DNA from: Ophthalmolycus amberensis
Taxonomy: Eukaryota; Chordata; Actinopteri; Perciformes; Zoarcidae
Direction: 5' to 3'
Length of the DNA: 64,000 nt
Assembly (NCBI GenBank): GCA_024529925.1
Contig: JAFEUB010000475.1
Coordinates: forward strand, 60,001 to 124,000
Shown piece after piece: positions 55,213 to 64,000 of the stretch. A program made the translations under genes and the position numbers. How positions within the stretch are numbered: the first letter of the stretch is position 1; each line of letters opens with the position of its first letter. Under the pieces are notes generated by a model. That model saw nothing but the letters and a program-made list of their open reading frames with translations. It was not told the origin of the DNA and ran no database searches.

Positions 55213-56290
55213 TAATGGGGCGTTCACACCGGTCGCGTTGATTTTTTGACGCGCGTCGAGATTACATACAAAGTCTATGCACAGACGCGATGAGACTGGC
55301 GCGCCGTGATTTTGCGATGGCGCGGCGCGTTGGACGCGTTATTGCAGTGCGGTGGACGCGGTGGACGCGTTGGACGCCGCAAAATCGCCAACGCGCAAGT
55401 TGAAATTTTTCAACTTCTGCGAAATAATCGCGTGACGCTGTGGCGCGATAGCCTATCAGCGTTGAGTTGCTGCTCCCGTCATCAGTGCCGTAGCTCCTGC
55501 CGGTGCTGAATCACAAACAACAATGGAGGACAAATTAATAGTGGCGGTTTGTGGGTTCCCCGAGCTCTACGATACCTCATATCAATAGAGACCGGACCAA
55601 ACTATGTGTATACATGTGTGTGTGTGTAAACCATACGGTACAAACAATGAATAGACGCTGCCGTATTTACGTCTACGTGACGTTATTGAGTGCTGGTGGA
55701 GCTGCTACGATGTTAGCATAGCCTAGCACCGATCCATCAGAGCTCCATTGAGAAGACAAGTAGCCTACAAATCGGCATCATTATGTAGTTATTTCGGAGT
55801 CCCTTTTTGTCGGAGAAGACAAGTACAAATCGGCATCATTATGTAGTTATTTCGGAGTCCCTTTTTGTCGGTTTATTTTCCGTTGAATCACAGCCAAATC
55901 AGTTTATGTTGTGTTCCTACAGCTGTAGTAAACAGCGACCGGTGGCTTGCTAGACACAGTGAATACAGCTCGATACAATCCACGGAGCTCCTCTGAACAA
56001 TATTATGAACCAGACATGACTGCGTTTGGCATTCCGACGTTTGAGGGACTTCCACAACACGTACAAAGCAGCAATTGTCCTTATTCCTTTCACGGTTGAT
56101 AGCGGAAAGTAATGGCGGCCAGGTGAACGGCTTCCAGTCGATAAACCACGCCCCCTCTCCGGCGCTACGAGATTTTGCGGCGTTTGGTCTGAACACGACC
56201 GGCGGCGCGTTGGACGCTTTTTTGCAGTGCGTTGGACGCGATTTTGCAGCGCGTCAAAAAATCAACGCGACCGGTGTGAACGCAGCATAA
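55213..56290. mobile_element. PIF/Harbinger-like MITE nested in the DIRS gag
   Basis: The element at 55216-56287 (1072 bp) begins TGGGGCGTTCACACCGG and ends with the reverse complement of TGCTGCGTTCACACCGG. The TIR similarity runs for about 38 bp through TCGCGTTGATTTTTTGACGC. Flanking TAA on both sides (55213-55215 and 56288-56290) fits the TWA duplication of PIF/Harbinger. Subterminal GGACGCG repeats are present on both ends. No transposase. Confidence 0.82.
55758..55870 (+). repeat. Short direct duplication inside the MITE
   Basis: The block containing CAAATCGGCATCATTATGTA and GTTATTTCGGAGTCCCTTTT occurs twice in tandem (about 55775-55818 and 55827-55870). Confidence 0.85.
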
Positions 56291-56463
56291 GGCAAGAGGT
56301 CAGGGCCATCCTCAGGCTGAAGAGGAGCTATACAGGTCCTACAGCCGGGAGAGTTTAACATGCCACTAGTTGATGCGGAATTCCAAATCAGTCTGAGCGG
56401 GAGCGCTCTGCTGAATGTCGAGAGAACAGGCAGGGGGCAGTCAGAGGAGAGTGATCCTTCAGA

Positions 56464-57420
56464 CACTCTTCACTTGGCCAGCCGCTGCGGATATTGGTGA
56501 CCCACCAGTTAGCCTGAGCGAGAGCACTCCGCCACTGTGGAAACAGGTCAGGCAAAGTCCTTATAGTGAGAGGGGAGCGAGGACACTCTCTTCACTAAGC
56601 TAGTTGCTGCAGATATTGGTGTCCCACCAGTTAGCTTGAGCGAGAGCACTCTGCTACTGTGAAAAACGGACAAAAAAGAACACAGTCCGTACAGTGAGAG
56701 GGGAGCGAGGACACTCTTCACTAAGATAGTTGCTGCAGATATTGGTGTCCCACCAGTTAGCTTGAGCGAGAGCACTCTGCCACTGTGGAAACAGGTCAGG
56801 CAAAGTCCTTATAGTGAGAGGGGAGCGAGGACACTCTCTTCACTAGGATAGTTGCTGCAGATATTGGTGTCCCACCAGTTAGCTTGAGCGAGAGCACTCT
56901 GCTACTGTAAAAAACGGACAAAAAAGAACACAGTCCGTACAGTGAGAGGGGAGCGAGGACACTCTTCACTAAGATAGTTGCTGCAGATATTGGTGTCCCA
57001 CCAGTTAGCTTGAGCGAGAGCACTCTGCCACTGTGGAAACAGGTCAGGCAAAGTCCTTATAGTGAGAGGGGAGCGAGGACACTCTCTTCACTAAGCTAGT
57101 TGCTGCAGATATTTGTGTCCCACCAGTTAGCTTGAGCGAGAGCACTCTGCCACTGTGGAAACAGGTCAGGAAAACAGTCCTGATGGTGAGAGGGGAGCGA
57201 GGACACTCTCTTCACTAGGATAGTTGCTGCAGATATTGGTGTCCCACCAGTTAGCTTGAGCGAGAGCACTCTGCTACTGTGAAAAACGGACAAAAAAGAA
57301 CACAGTCCTTACAGTGAGAGGGGAGCGAGGACACTCTCTTCACTTGGACAGTTGCTGGAACTCTTGGTGTGCTACCAGTTAGCCTGAGCGAGGGCACTCT
57401 GCTAACTGATATCCGCGACT
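56464..57420 (+). repeat. ~124-bp tandem repeat in the DIRS 5' region, 7-8 copies
   Basis: GTGAGAGGGGAGCGAGGAC recurs near 56566, 56694, 56814, 56942, 57062, 57186 and 57314 (spacing 120-128). Two unit types alternate: one with GAAAAACGGACAAAAAAGAA and one with GGAAACAGGTCAGGCAAAG. Each unit includes CCACCAGTTAGCTTGAGCGA. Confidence 0.93.
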
Positions 57421-58110
57421 GATATGGCCATAATGTTTACAACAATCAATGGACACAATCAGAGTATTAGCTTTAGTCTAGTTAGCTGGAGCGAACTCGA
57501 CAGCCGTAATGCGTAAAAACATCAATGGGCACAACCTCAATGTTGATTTAGTATAACTAGCATTCACCGAGTTTAGCCTGAGCGAACACACTCTGCTAAC
57601 TGTGATAGTTGTAATGCTACAAAGTTGATGGCCACAGCCCCAGTATCAGCTTTGTTTAGCTAGTTTCTTTGTTTAGCTAGTTTCCCACTGAGTTAACCTG
57701 AGAGGGGACGCTCTGTTAACTGTGACAGCCGTAAGGATACAAAGTTGATGGACACAGCCCCAGTATCAGCTCTGTTTAGCTAGCTTCCCACTGAGTTAAC
57801 CTGAGCGGGGACGCTCTGTTAACTGTGACGGCCGGAAGGTTTACAAAGTTGATGGACGCAGTCCCAGCTAGCATCTCACCAAGTTAGCCTGAGTGAAGAC
57901 ACTGCTAACTGCGAATTACGTCAGATGTAAAGATGAAATCTCAACGTAACACTGTGAAGGGCGGGCCGACAGCGTAATTCTACGCTCTCGTTAGCGCGCC
58001 ACTCGATTAACTAGAGCGGAAGCGCTCTGCCAACCGTGGAACAAACAACTGTTATAGAAACCAATGTTAATCGATCTTACCGATTGCTGTCATCACGACT
58101 TAGGTGGCCC
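57421..58110 (+). repeat. Diverged GTTAGCCTGAGCGA repeats, DIRS 5' leader
   Basis: Older, looser relatives of the 124-bp unit (AGTTAACCTGAGCGGGGACG, GCTCTGTTAACTGTGAC, CACAGCCCCAGTATCAGC) spaced about 110-150 bp apart. No coding frame recognised. Confidence 0.75.
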
Positions 58111-58352
58111 TTATCAGACTGGTGACGACCGATGATAGGGGCGTCCACCAGTCCGGGGCTCGATGTCCGAACGGCGAACACACCGTTCCCTCCGAAGAGG
58201 GACAGCTCGTCGCAGCCTTTGGAGGGCGAGAGAACCGCAACTCCGACCGGTGGTCACAAGGCTACAGCGACGAGCTCTAATATGTCTTGATCGTAGACAC
58301 ATCCTTGTTTATGCTACCATGGTAGTCAACCTGCGTAGCGAGAAGATGAAAA

Positions 58353-58512
58353 AGGACTGAAGCTCAGGATGACACCGGAACTTATAGACGACGGGAGTCA
58401 TCTGAGGTCACGAGTGACTTTGTTGATATAAATATTCGACCTGCGCATGCGCGAGACGGAAGATATCCAGTGTTAAGCACTGCCTCTGGCGGTCAGTAAG
58501 GATGAAATAGAA
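58353..58512. repeat. DIRS inverted terminal repeat, 5' side of element
   Basis: 58353-58494 pairs with 51759-51900 without mismatch by eye. The terminal 18 bp (GTAAGGATGAAATAGAA region) is specific to this end and is copied in the internal complementary region. Confidence 0.92.
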
Positions 58513-58592
58513 CTTTACGCTGCCTGTAGAACCTTTACGCTGCCCGTAGAACCTTTACGCTGCCTGTAGAACCTTTACGCTGCCTGATCTCT
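58513..58592 (+). repeat. 20/21-bp minisatellite, right part
   Basis: Four units of the CCTTTACGCTGCCTGTAGA array resume directly after the DIRS end. Joining 51717 to 58513 restores a normal unit (GTAGAC + CTTTACG). Confidence 0.95.
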
Positions 58593-59972
58593 GATCGTTT
58601 GAACCGAAAGTTGCAAACAAAGCTGTTCCTGCTGTTGTGGATTTTTGAAAACAGTGTTTGTGAATCACAGTGACACAAATTGAGCAATAACGTAAAGAGC
58701 TTTGAACCCATCTAACCCACGTCCGGGTCCACCAGAGAGGACTATCTCCGGTTCAGGGACTAGTTTGGCTCCATGGACAGTAGCGTTTGTCAGTCGGCCC
58801 TTTAGTTCCTGAAATATCTGAACCTTTATGGATGGATTGGATCCTGTAGCTGACGAGATGGTGAACAGGAGCGGTCACATCTTCATGCAGCCTCATGCTG
58901 ACAGTAGGAACCAGCTGAGTCTTGACTTCGTGGTGAAGGTGTCTGCTGACGTGAGAACAATCAGTGTTCCACTTCTTTTATCGTCTTTGAGCGGCTCCCT
59001 GTGGAGTCGACAGATCTGTGAATTGCCGGTGGAGTCGGTGGCGTCTCCGTCGTCTTGTTCACATCAGAGAGGCTCTTACAGCAGCACCGTTCAGCTGTCA
59101 TCCCAACACAGAGCTGCTCTCTGATCTGTGGGTTCCTGACTGAACCCGGCGCTTCAGGAGGCGGTGAAGGAGCGACTGTGTGAGGATCAGCTGCTCAGCC
59201 TGTTCACATAAACCCTGAGAGGAGTCCTGGACCAGCAGAGGGAGACCTTCTCTGATGTTTCACTTCAGCAAAAGTAGAAATACTAATAAAATCACCAGAA
59301 ATAACATGCAGAATAGTCTATATCATAATTATTGATGCATTCATGTGTTCATAACTTTAATGTTTAAGGTCGAGCTCATTCTGATGACTTCTTATTACTT
59401 TGGGTAGATATAAGGAAAGACCGGTTTCATATTTTAGATATTTTATAAGCTGTTGAACTCATAAATGAACTAAAGTACCTTCTACACAAACTGAGGGTTT
59501 CCTCTGTGAACATGTTTCTGTACATCAGGTTCTCTCTGTGTGTGTTCCTGTTTATATATTAATAAAACTCAACATAGAGTTTTGTTCGAGAGATGAAGAC
59601 AATGATGGACTTAGCTCCATCTGACTGCTCTGATGGACAGCTGAAGAGGAAAGAGGTATTACTGGAATGTTGTTTGCAGCGTAACAACTCAGCTGCCACG
59701 GCACTCCTGTCTCTCTGTCCTGTTGTGTCTTCATGCCTTCTATGTCTTATGAAAAGATGTTGAAAATACGTCGTTGTCGTTGTCGTTGTCGTGTCCTTGA
59801 ACACATCAACTTGTCCGCCTAAAACTGGATGCGTCACATTCCTACAACAGTTTGCCTCGAGGCTCTTGACTTTAAAAGGAAAGTTACATTTACTTTGTCA
59901 ATGAGTTTATTGGGAGCAGGAACGTGACGAACCTCTGGTTCTGAAGAAGAAGAGGCTGTTTGTTCTTCGTTC
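58593..59972. other. Intergenic region upstream of the Ig V-set gene
   Basis: No exon or transposon recognised. The 98-codon frame at 58828-59124 shows no known domain. The promoter of the Ig gene should lie in the 3' part, but no clear TATA or initiator could be fixed. Confidence 0.5.
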
Positions 59973-60024
59973 ATGGAGATGAAGGTGTTTGTGGTGTTTG
60001 TGGTGTTTGTGATCCTCGGACTCG
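59973..60024 (+). CDS. Ig gene exon 1, signal peptide
   Basis: ATG at 59973 (context GTTCATGG), encoding MEMKVFVVFVVFVILGLG with a Lys then a hydrophobic core: a typical signal peptide start. Donor G|GTGAGT at 60025, phase 1. The core comes from GTGTTTGTG repeated three times. A second in-frame ATG lies two codons later. Confidence 0.75.
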
Positions 60025-63000
60025 GTGAGTAACCTTCAGCCTCAGCTTCATTGAGCCTCGTTCACCAGCAGCTCAGTTTCTCTTTAAAATGAAGACTTTT
60101 CAAAACTGTTAAAATCAAAAGAAGTCCTGATATCACAGTAGTTTGCATTGTGTTCTGTGTATTATTGAGTTTACATAATAACATATTGGTAATAAGCAGT
60201 TCAATCAGACAGATTATTCTCCTGTTTCACCTTTTATTGAAGATGTTAAATATACTTTTGGTACTCTCAGTATATGTTGATGATAATACTTTTGTACTTT
60301 TACTAAGTAACATTCTGAATGCAGAGTATTTCTAAACTGTAGTATAGAGTATAGAGTACTTCTTCCACCTCAGTATTGTGATATTGTCCACATATTCAAT
60401 CTCTTTGAGAAGAAGTGCGATGTTAAAATATTGATGTTTCATTTAGTCTCTCTGTATGTTAGTTATTGTTGAAGGTTTGTGTAAAAAATATGTCTAAAAT
60501 TAAACAACTCAACATTCATTTGAGTTGTTTAGAGTATTTAAATATGTATGTATCTAGCTTTTGTCTACTTTAATGTCCTTCTATATCTAAGTACATGAAG
60601 GTAAAAGTGTCCATATCATAATAAATGAGACATCCACATTGTGTGTCTGGCCTCACAGTTTCCCAGCATGCTTCAGGTGTGGAGGTGTCTGAGGGGGTGG
60701 AGTCTGTCCTGCTGCCCTGCGTGGTATCTTGGTCTAATGTCACTAAAGTGGTGTGGAGCCTCGCTGGTTCCAATCCCTCAACCGTCCACCAGCATCAGGA
60801 CGAAGGTGAGCTTCGTTTTCAAAACCAGCATTACAGCAGACGGACTTCAATGTCAGCTGACGCTCTGACAACTGGAGACTTCAGCCTCACTCTGAAAGAA
60901 CCCCGCCTCTCTGACAGCGGCTGCTACACCTGCACCTTCTACAGAAATGAAGTTAAAACGAGCTGGACAACTGTCCGTCTGCAGGTCATAGGTAAGGAAC
61001 AATTCCCTTCTGGATTTGAACTGGACACTGTGTGTAGGCGCCAAAGAGGACCAGTTAAATTTGTTATTATGATAAAGTAAACTGGGGCATGAATTGGCAC
61101 CTGTTGATGGCATCATTGTCTTGTTAGTACCAGCTGTTCATAGGGCATGCAGCTGTGTACAGGTCCTGTAGTGTCCACAGGGTCCTGGAGGTGTACAGGT
61201 CCTGTAGTGTCCACAGGGTCCTGGAGGTGTACAGGTCCTGTAGTGTCCACAGGGTCCTGGAGGTGTACAGGTCCTGTAGTGTCCACAGGGTCCTGTAGGT
61301 GTACAGGTCCTGTAGTGTTCACAGGGTCCTGGAGGTATACAGGTCCTGAACGATGGACAGTGTCCTGGGAGCGTACAGGTCCTGTAGTGTCCACAGGGTC
61401 CTGGAGGTATACAGGTCCTGAATGATGCACAAGGTCCTGGAGGCTCACAGGCCCTGTAGGGTCCACAGGGTCCTGGAGGTGTACAGGTCCTGTAGTGTCC
61501 ACATGGTCCTAGAGGTGTACAGGTCCTGTAGTGTCCACATGGTCCTAGAGGTGTACAGGTCCTGTAGTGTTCATAGGGTCCTGGAGGTATACAGGTCCTG
61601 AACGATGGACAGTGTCCTGGGAGCGTACAGGTCCTGTAGTGTCCACAGGGTCCTGGAGGTATACAGGTCCTGAATGATGCACAAGGTCCTGGAGGCTCAC
61701 AGGCCCTGTAGGGTCCACAGGGTCCTGGAGGTGTACAGGTCCTGTAGTGTCCACATGGTCCTAGAGGTGTACAGGTCCTGTAGTGTCCACAGGGTCCTAG
61801 AGGTGTACAGGTCCTGTAGTGTTCATAGGGTCCTGGAGGTATACAGGTCCTGAACAATGCACAGGGTCCTGGGAGCGTACAGGTCCTGTAGTGTCCATAG
61901 GGTCCTAGAGGTGTACAGGTCCTGTAGTGTCCACAGGGTCCTGGAGGTATACAGGTCCTGAATGATGCACAAGGTCCTGGAGACTCACAGGCCCTGTAGG
62001 GTCCACAGGGTCCTGGAGGTGTACAGGTCCTGTAGTGTCCACAGGGTCCTAGAGGTGTACAGGTCCTGTAGTGTTCATAGGGTCCTGGAGGTATACAGGT
62101 CCTGAACAATGCACAGGGTCCTGGGAGCGTACATGTCCTGTAGTGTCCACAGGGTCCTAGAGGTGTACAGGTCCTTAAGTGTCCACAGGGTCCTAGAGGC
62201 GTACAGGTCCTGTAGTGTCCACAGGGTCCTAGAGGCGTACAGGTCCTGTAGGGTCCACAGGGTCCTAGAGGCGTACAGGTCCTGTAGGGTCCACAGGGTC
62301 CACAGGGTTTTGGAGGCGTACAGGTTTCAGTCTGCCCATGTCTTTGGCAGTGGCAGCAGCATACAAGATGATGATGAAGGTAATATCGAGTTCTCTTAAT
62401 ACGTATGTTAAAAATGTGAAACGAATATATAAAAAGAATATTTCAGGATCATGTGAAGTTCATGTTGTTGATTATGTCACCCACAGAACCGTCCAGTCCT
62501 CTGGTTGTTCTACAGTTTTTTCTACAGTTTATTATACTGGTTGTTCTACTGGCTTTGGGCATACTAGTATATCTTCAGTACTACACCATCACAGGTATGT
62601 TGTATGTCGTCACAGGACCTGTGAGCGCCTCTAGTACAGTTTGTGTTTGTGCAGCTGATGTTGTGGTTTGTTCTCCTCTCAGTCTCCAGGGTGGCGGTGA
62701 AACAGGGGGTGCGGTTTGTCAAGCTTCCTTTCAAAACCCAACTCCTGCTGCCTGAGGACACCACAGTGGAGTGGAGCCGCTGTGCCCCCGAGCCCATGAA
62801 GGTCCACGAGTATCGGAACGGCGGCAACTATCCTGTCAGACAAGACGAGTCTTACTGCGACCGCACAAAGATGGAAATGGACCCACTACATACTAGAGAC
62901 CTCAGTCTGTCCCTGAGGAACCCCTGCTTCAGAGACAGTGGCTCCTACATCTGCACCGTCCACAAGGACAGAGAAATCCTGACCCAGAAAGTAGTACGGC

Positions 63001-63981
63001 TCAGAGTCAACGGTCAGTGTAGGCCACTGGTCCTGCTGCCATCAGTATCACTGCTGCTGCCGTGAAAATTAAAAATGATGTTGTGCTCTGTTTCCCTCTT
63101 AGATGTCCGGGAGGTGGTGGAGGTCTGGGAGTTAGGTGAATCTGTCACGCTGCCCTTCGAAACTAGAGCTCAGCTGCCTGGAGATGCGACAGTGGAGTGG
63201 CACGCATACATGATGGTCCATGTGTTTAAGAACGGCCAAGACCAGTCTGAGGATCAGGACCACTCTTACAGAGGCCGCACAAAGATGAAGGAAAACCCGC
63301 TGGAAACTGGAGATCTGAGCCTGACCCTGAGTAACATCACTGACGTAGACTTCGGTGTATACGTCTGCACTGTCCGCAGGGACGAGGACATCATATGGAA
63401 GAGAGAAGTGCTGCTCAAAGGTCAGTACTGAAGTTACAGGTCAGGGGTCAGATCCCTACCATCTACCATCAGTAGACCGCTACAGCAATGCTGTACAGCT
63501 GATGTTGTGGTCTACTGTCCTAGACTGGTCTCGTCCTGCATTCATAGCTATACCTACAAAAATAATGTAATTCGTTGATGTATCACGGAAGTATTTTGGT
63601 AAAAGTATAAAGACAAAGATGGCAAAAGCCCAAATAGAGCAGACGTGAGGTGGACGGGTCAAACAAGCAGTGATCTTTCCTCCAGGAGACCGTTGTTTGT
63701 TCCTGAGAATATGAAACGAGAAGTCATTGTTGCGTAACTTGTGTTCTTCAGTAACAACACTTCTGTAGTTATTCTTCTGAAGGACATACAGGTCCTTAAG
63801 TGTCCACAGGGTCCTGGAGACCAAGTGCTAAATATTAGCGAGGACTGAGCCTGTTTCTCCGTCCGAACGACAGAAAAGACGTGACTTTAACAGATGCATG
63901 AAGCCGGTAATGTCACAGGTTCCATGTGTTGTGACCACCTGTTGTCTCCTCTTCACAGAGAGAGGATGGTTCGGGTTTTAA
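59973..63981 (+). CDS. Ig V-set receptor-like gene or cluster, gene-level model
   Basis: Exons at 59973-60024, 60659-60991, 62487-62594, 62683-63012, 63103-63420 and possibly 63959-63981, all with GT-AG borders and phase-1 introns. The first three read signal peptide, V-set Ig domain, transmembrane segment. The next two are additional V-set domains similar to each other. This resembles the many lineage-specific V-set/butyrophilin-like or VTCN1-like immune receptors of teleosts. Whether it is one transcript or an intact gene followed by fragments of a tandem duplicate cannot be decided. No orthologue name is justified. Confidence 0.6.
60659..60991 (+). CDS. Ig gene exon 2, V-set domain 1
   Basis: Acceptor GGCCTCACAG ends at 60658, donor TAG|GTAAGG at 60992. 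It encodes GVEVSEGVESVLLPCVVSW (B-strand Cys), VVWSL (core Trp), an NVT sequon, DFSLTLKEPRLSDSGCYTCTFY (D-x-G-x-Y-x-C) and WTTVRLQVIG (G strand). Length of about 111 residues is normal for a V-set domain. An extra Cys precedes the F-strand Y-x-C. Confidence 0.85.
61143..62332 (+). repeat. 36-bp minisatellite in the Ig gene intron, ~33 copies
   Basis: The unit joins GTACAGGTCCTGTAGTGTCC with ACAGGGTCCTGGAGGT. Longer blocks of about 200-215 bp repeat as higher-order units (for example the GAACGATGGACAGTGTCC variant near 61347 and 61598). The Cys/Pro/Gly-rich open frame of 323 codons on the minus strand is an artefact. One isolated unit recurs at 63784-63822. Confidence 0.95.
62487..62594 (+). 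CDS. Ig gene exon 3, transmembrane segment
   Basis: Acceptor TCACCCACAG ends at 62486, donor ACAG|GTATGT at 62595; 108 nt, phase 1 on both sides. It encodes EPSSPLVVLQ followed by FFLQFIILVVLLALGILVYL, about 23 hydrophobic residues, then QYYTIT. This is the expected membrane anchor after the V domain of exon 2. Coding status rests on splice sites, phase and hydrophobicity. Confidence 0.7.
62683..63012 (+). CDS. Ig exon 4, V-set domain 2
   Basis: Acceptor TCTCCTCTCAG ends at 62682, donor ACG|GTCAGT at 63013; phase 1. It encodes VKQGVRFVKLPFKTQ, LPEDTTVEWSRC, KMEMDPLHTRDLSLSLRN and FRDSGSYICTVHKDRE. The F-strand Y-x-C and core Trp are present, but the B-strand Cys position is Phe (LPF). Other cysteines (WSRC, SYC, NPC) might compensate. 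It lies downstream of the transmembrane exon, separated by an 88-bp intron. Confidence 0.78.
63103..63420 (+). CDS. Ig exon 5, V-set domain 3
   Basis: Acceptor TTCCCTCTTAG ends at 63102, donor AAAG|GTCAGT at 63421; phase 1. It encodes VVEVWELGESVTLPFETRAQ, LPGDATVEWHAY, an NIT sequon, TGDLSLTLSN and VDFGVYVCTVRRDE. It is clearly a duplicate of the preceding exon (LP-x-D-x-TVEW, SLTL-x-N). It has only one cysteine in the whole domain, so no intradomain disulfide is possible. Confidence 0.78.
63590..63790. repeat. Dispersed repeat, second copy of the 20.8-kb family
   Basis: Shares GAAACGAGAAGTCA, GTAACTTGTGT and GTAGTTATT in order with 20765-20905. Located in the intron after V domain 3. Class unknown. 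Confidence 0.6.
63959..63981 (+). CDS. Possible terminal exon of the Ig gene
   Basis: Acceptor CTCTTCACAG ends at 63958. In phase 1 it continues E-R-G-W-F-G-F and then TAA at 63979-63981. Weak: supported only by the acceptor, the matching phase and the quick stop. If real, the product ends without a transmembrane segment after V domain 3. Confidence 0.35.
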
Positions 63982-64000
63982 AGAAGAACGGACCTTGAAC

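Larger units (their letters stand above)
54480..56470 (-). pseudogene. DIRS gag-like region, interrupted by a MITE
   Basis: The minus frames contain AYDTAALCTVSTTPS, ALMSRELGR-like MSRELGRMMSTLVQTRRQVW and LAQSPLSE (54.5-54.75 kb), which resemble fish DIRS gag sequences, and PSRPHHLFCSSLRGISE (54.9 kb). The region upstream at 56290-56466 appears to continue the same gene on the other side of the PIF-like MITE. Multiple frame changes. Function of the family: nucleic-acid-binding capsid-like protein. Confidence 0.6.
51718..58512 (-). mobile_element. DIRS-type tyrosine-recombinase retrotransposon (degraded), 6.8 kb
   Basis: Three hallmarks are visible. First, inverted terminal repeats: 51759-51900 and 58353-58494 are perfect reverse complements (142 bp) by eye. 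Second, an internal complementary region at 51945-52044 that is the reverse complement of the left end (51945-51996) joined to that of the right end (51997-52044). Third, minus-strand remnants of gag, RT with YLDD, RNase H and a tyrosine recombinase, in DIRS order. The element interrupts a minisatellite unit with no target duplication. Frames contain stops and frameshifts, and a MITE sits in gag. Confidence 0.9.

Noticed and set aside
61138..62109. 323-codon Cys/Gly/Pro-rich secreted-like protein on the minus strand
   Set aside because: Entirely made of a 36-bp intronic minisatellite; no signal peptide and no unique sequence.
62643..62682. GTG-started hydrophobic segment (QLMLWFVLLS) as a second signal peptide before V domain 2
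   Set aside because: No ATG. The same intron motif (GCTGATGTTGTGGT) recurs near 63498 in non-coding sequence, and a good acceptor sits at 62682. It cannot be excluded as a decayed first exon.
63480..63570. Further V-set exon after V domain 3
   Set aside because: Sequence around 63490 repeats the intron start (GCTGATGTTGTGGT) but no Ig motif or acceptor with an open phase-1 frame follows.

Overview
The window reads as teleost (ray-finned fish) nuclear DNA. The genes have small phase-1 exons in long introns, the transposon families are fish-like (hAT and PIF-type MITEs, L2-like LINE pieces, a DIRS-type element, a solo retroviral LTR), and tandem repeats are extremely abundant: by eye about 26 kb, or 40% of the window. 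No tRNA, rRNA, CRISPR or bacterial-type operon was seen.

Region 1 (1-43349, plus strand) is the 3' part of mdga2, encoding MAM domain-containing glycosylphosphatidylinositol anchor protein 2. Eleven coding exons join in one frame without a stop. They encode the end of Ig4, Ig5, Ig6, a fibronectin-III-like domain over two exons, a 21-nt microexon, a four-exon MAM domain and a short GPI-attachment tail with stop codon. That is 1702 nt of coding sequence, about 566 residues. The 5' exons lie upstream of the window. MDGA2 is preferred over MDGA1 because of matches such as YDTY..WQNR, RWWEQEI, APVNPHLR, FYMYIETSRPRLEG and the YHMYGKH segment.

The mdga2 introns are filled with repeats. They include a 6-kb almost pure purine tract starting at the first donor site, a 6.4-kb 34-bp minisatellite, further arrays with 39-, 48-, 36-, 39- and 33-bp units, three hAT-type elements (each with TIRs and 8-bp target duplications), a 1.4-kb solo LTR with a 4-bp duplication, a hAT transposase remnant, a LINE RT fragment, and a foldback repeat family carrying a CTCF-like motif. 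The last intron is a 1.3-kb pyrimidine tract that runs into the final acceptor.

Region 2 (43350-59972) is intergenic or mdga2 3' UTR. Its main occupant is a DIRS-type tyrosine-recombinase retrotransposon (51718-58512, minus strand) inserted precisely, without target duplication, in a 20/21-bp minisatellite. It keeps 142-bp inverted terminal repeats that are identical by eye and a textbook internal complementary region. Its gag, RT/RNase H and recombinase frames are broken, and a 1.07-kb PIF/Harbinger-like MITE is nested in gag.

Region 3 (59973-63981, plus strand) is a small immunoglobulin V-set gene or gene cluster: a signal-peptide exon, a V-set exon, a transmembrane exon, two further V-set exons and a possible terminal exon. 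All introns are phase 1. The transmembrane exon lies between V exons, which is odd. The two downstream V exons lack the usual first cysteine.

Most long open frames in this window arise from repeat units that are multiples of three or from purine-only DNA. They are not annotated as genes.
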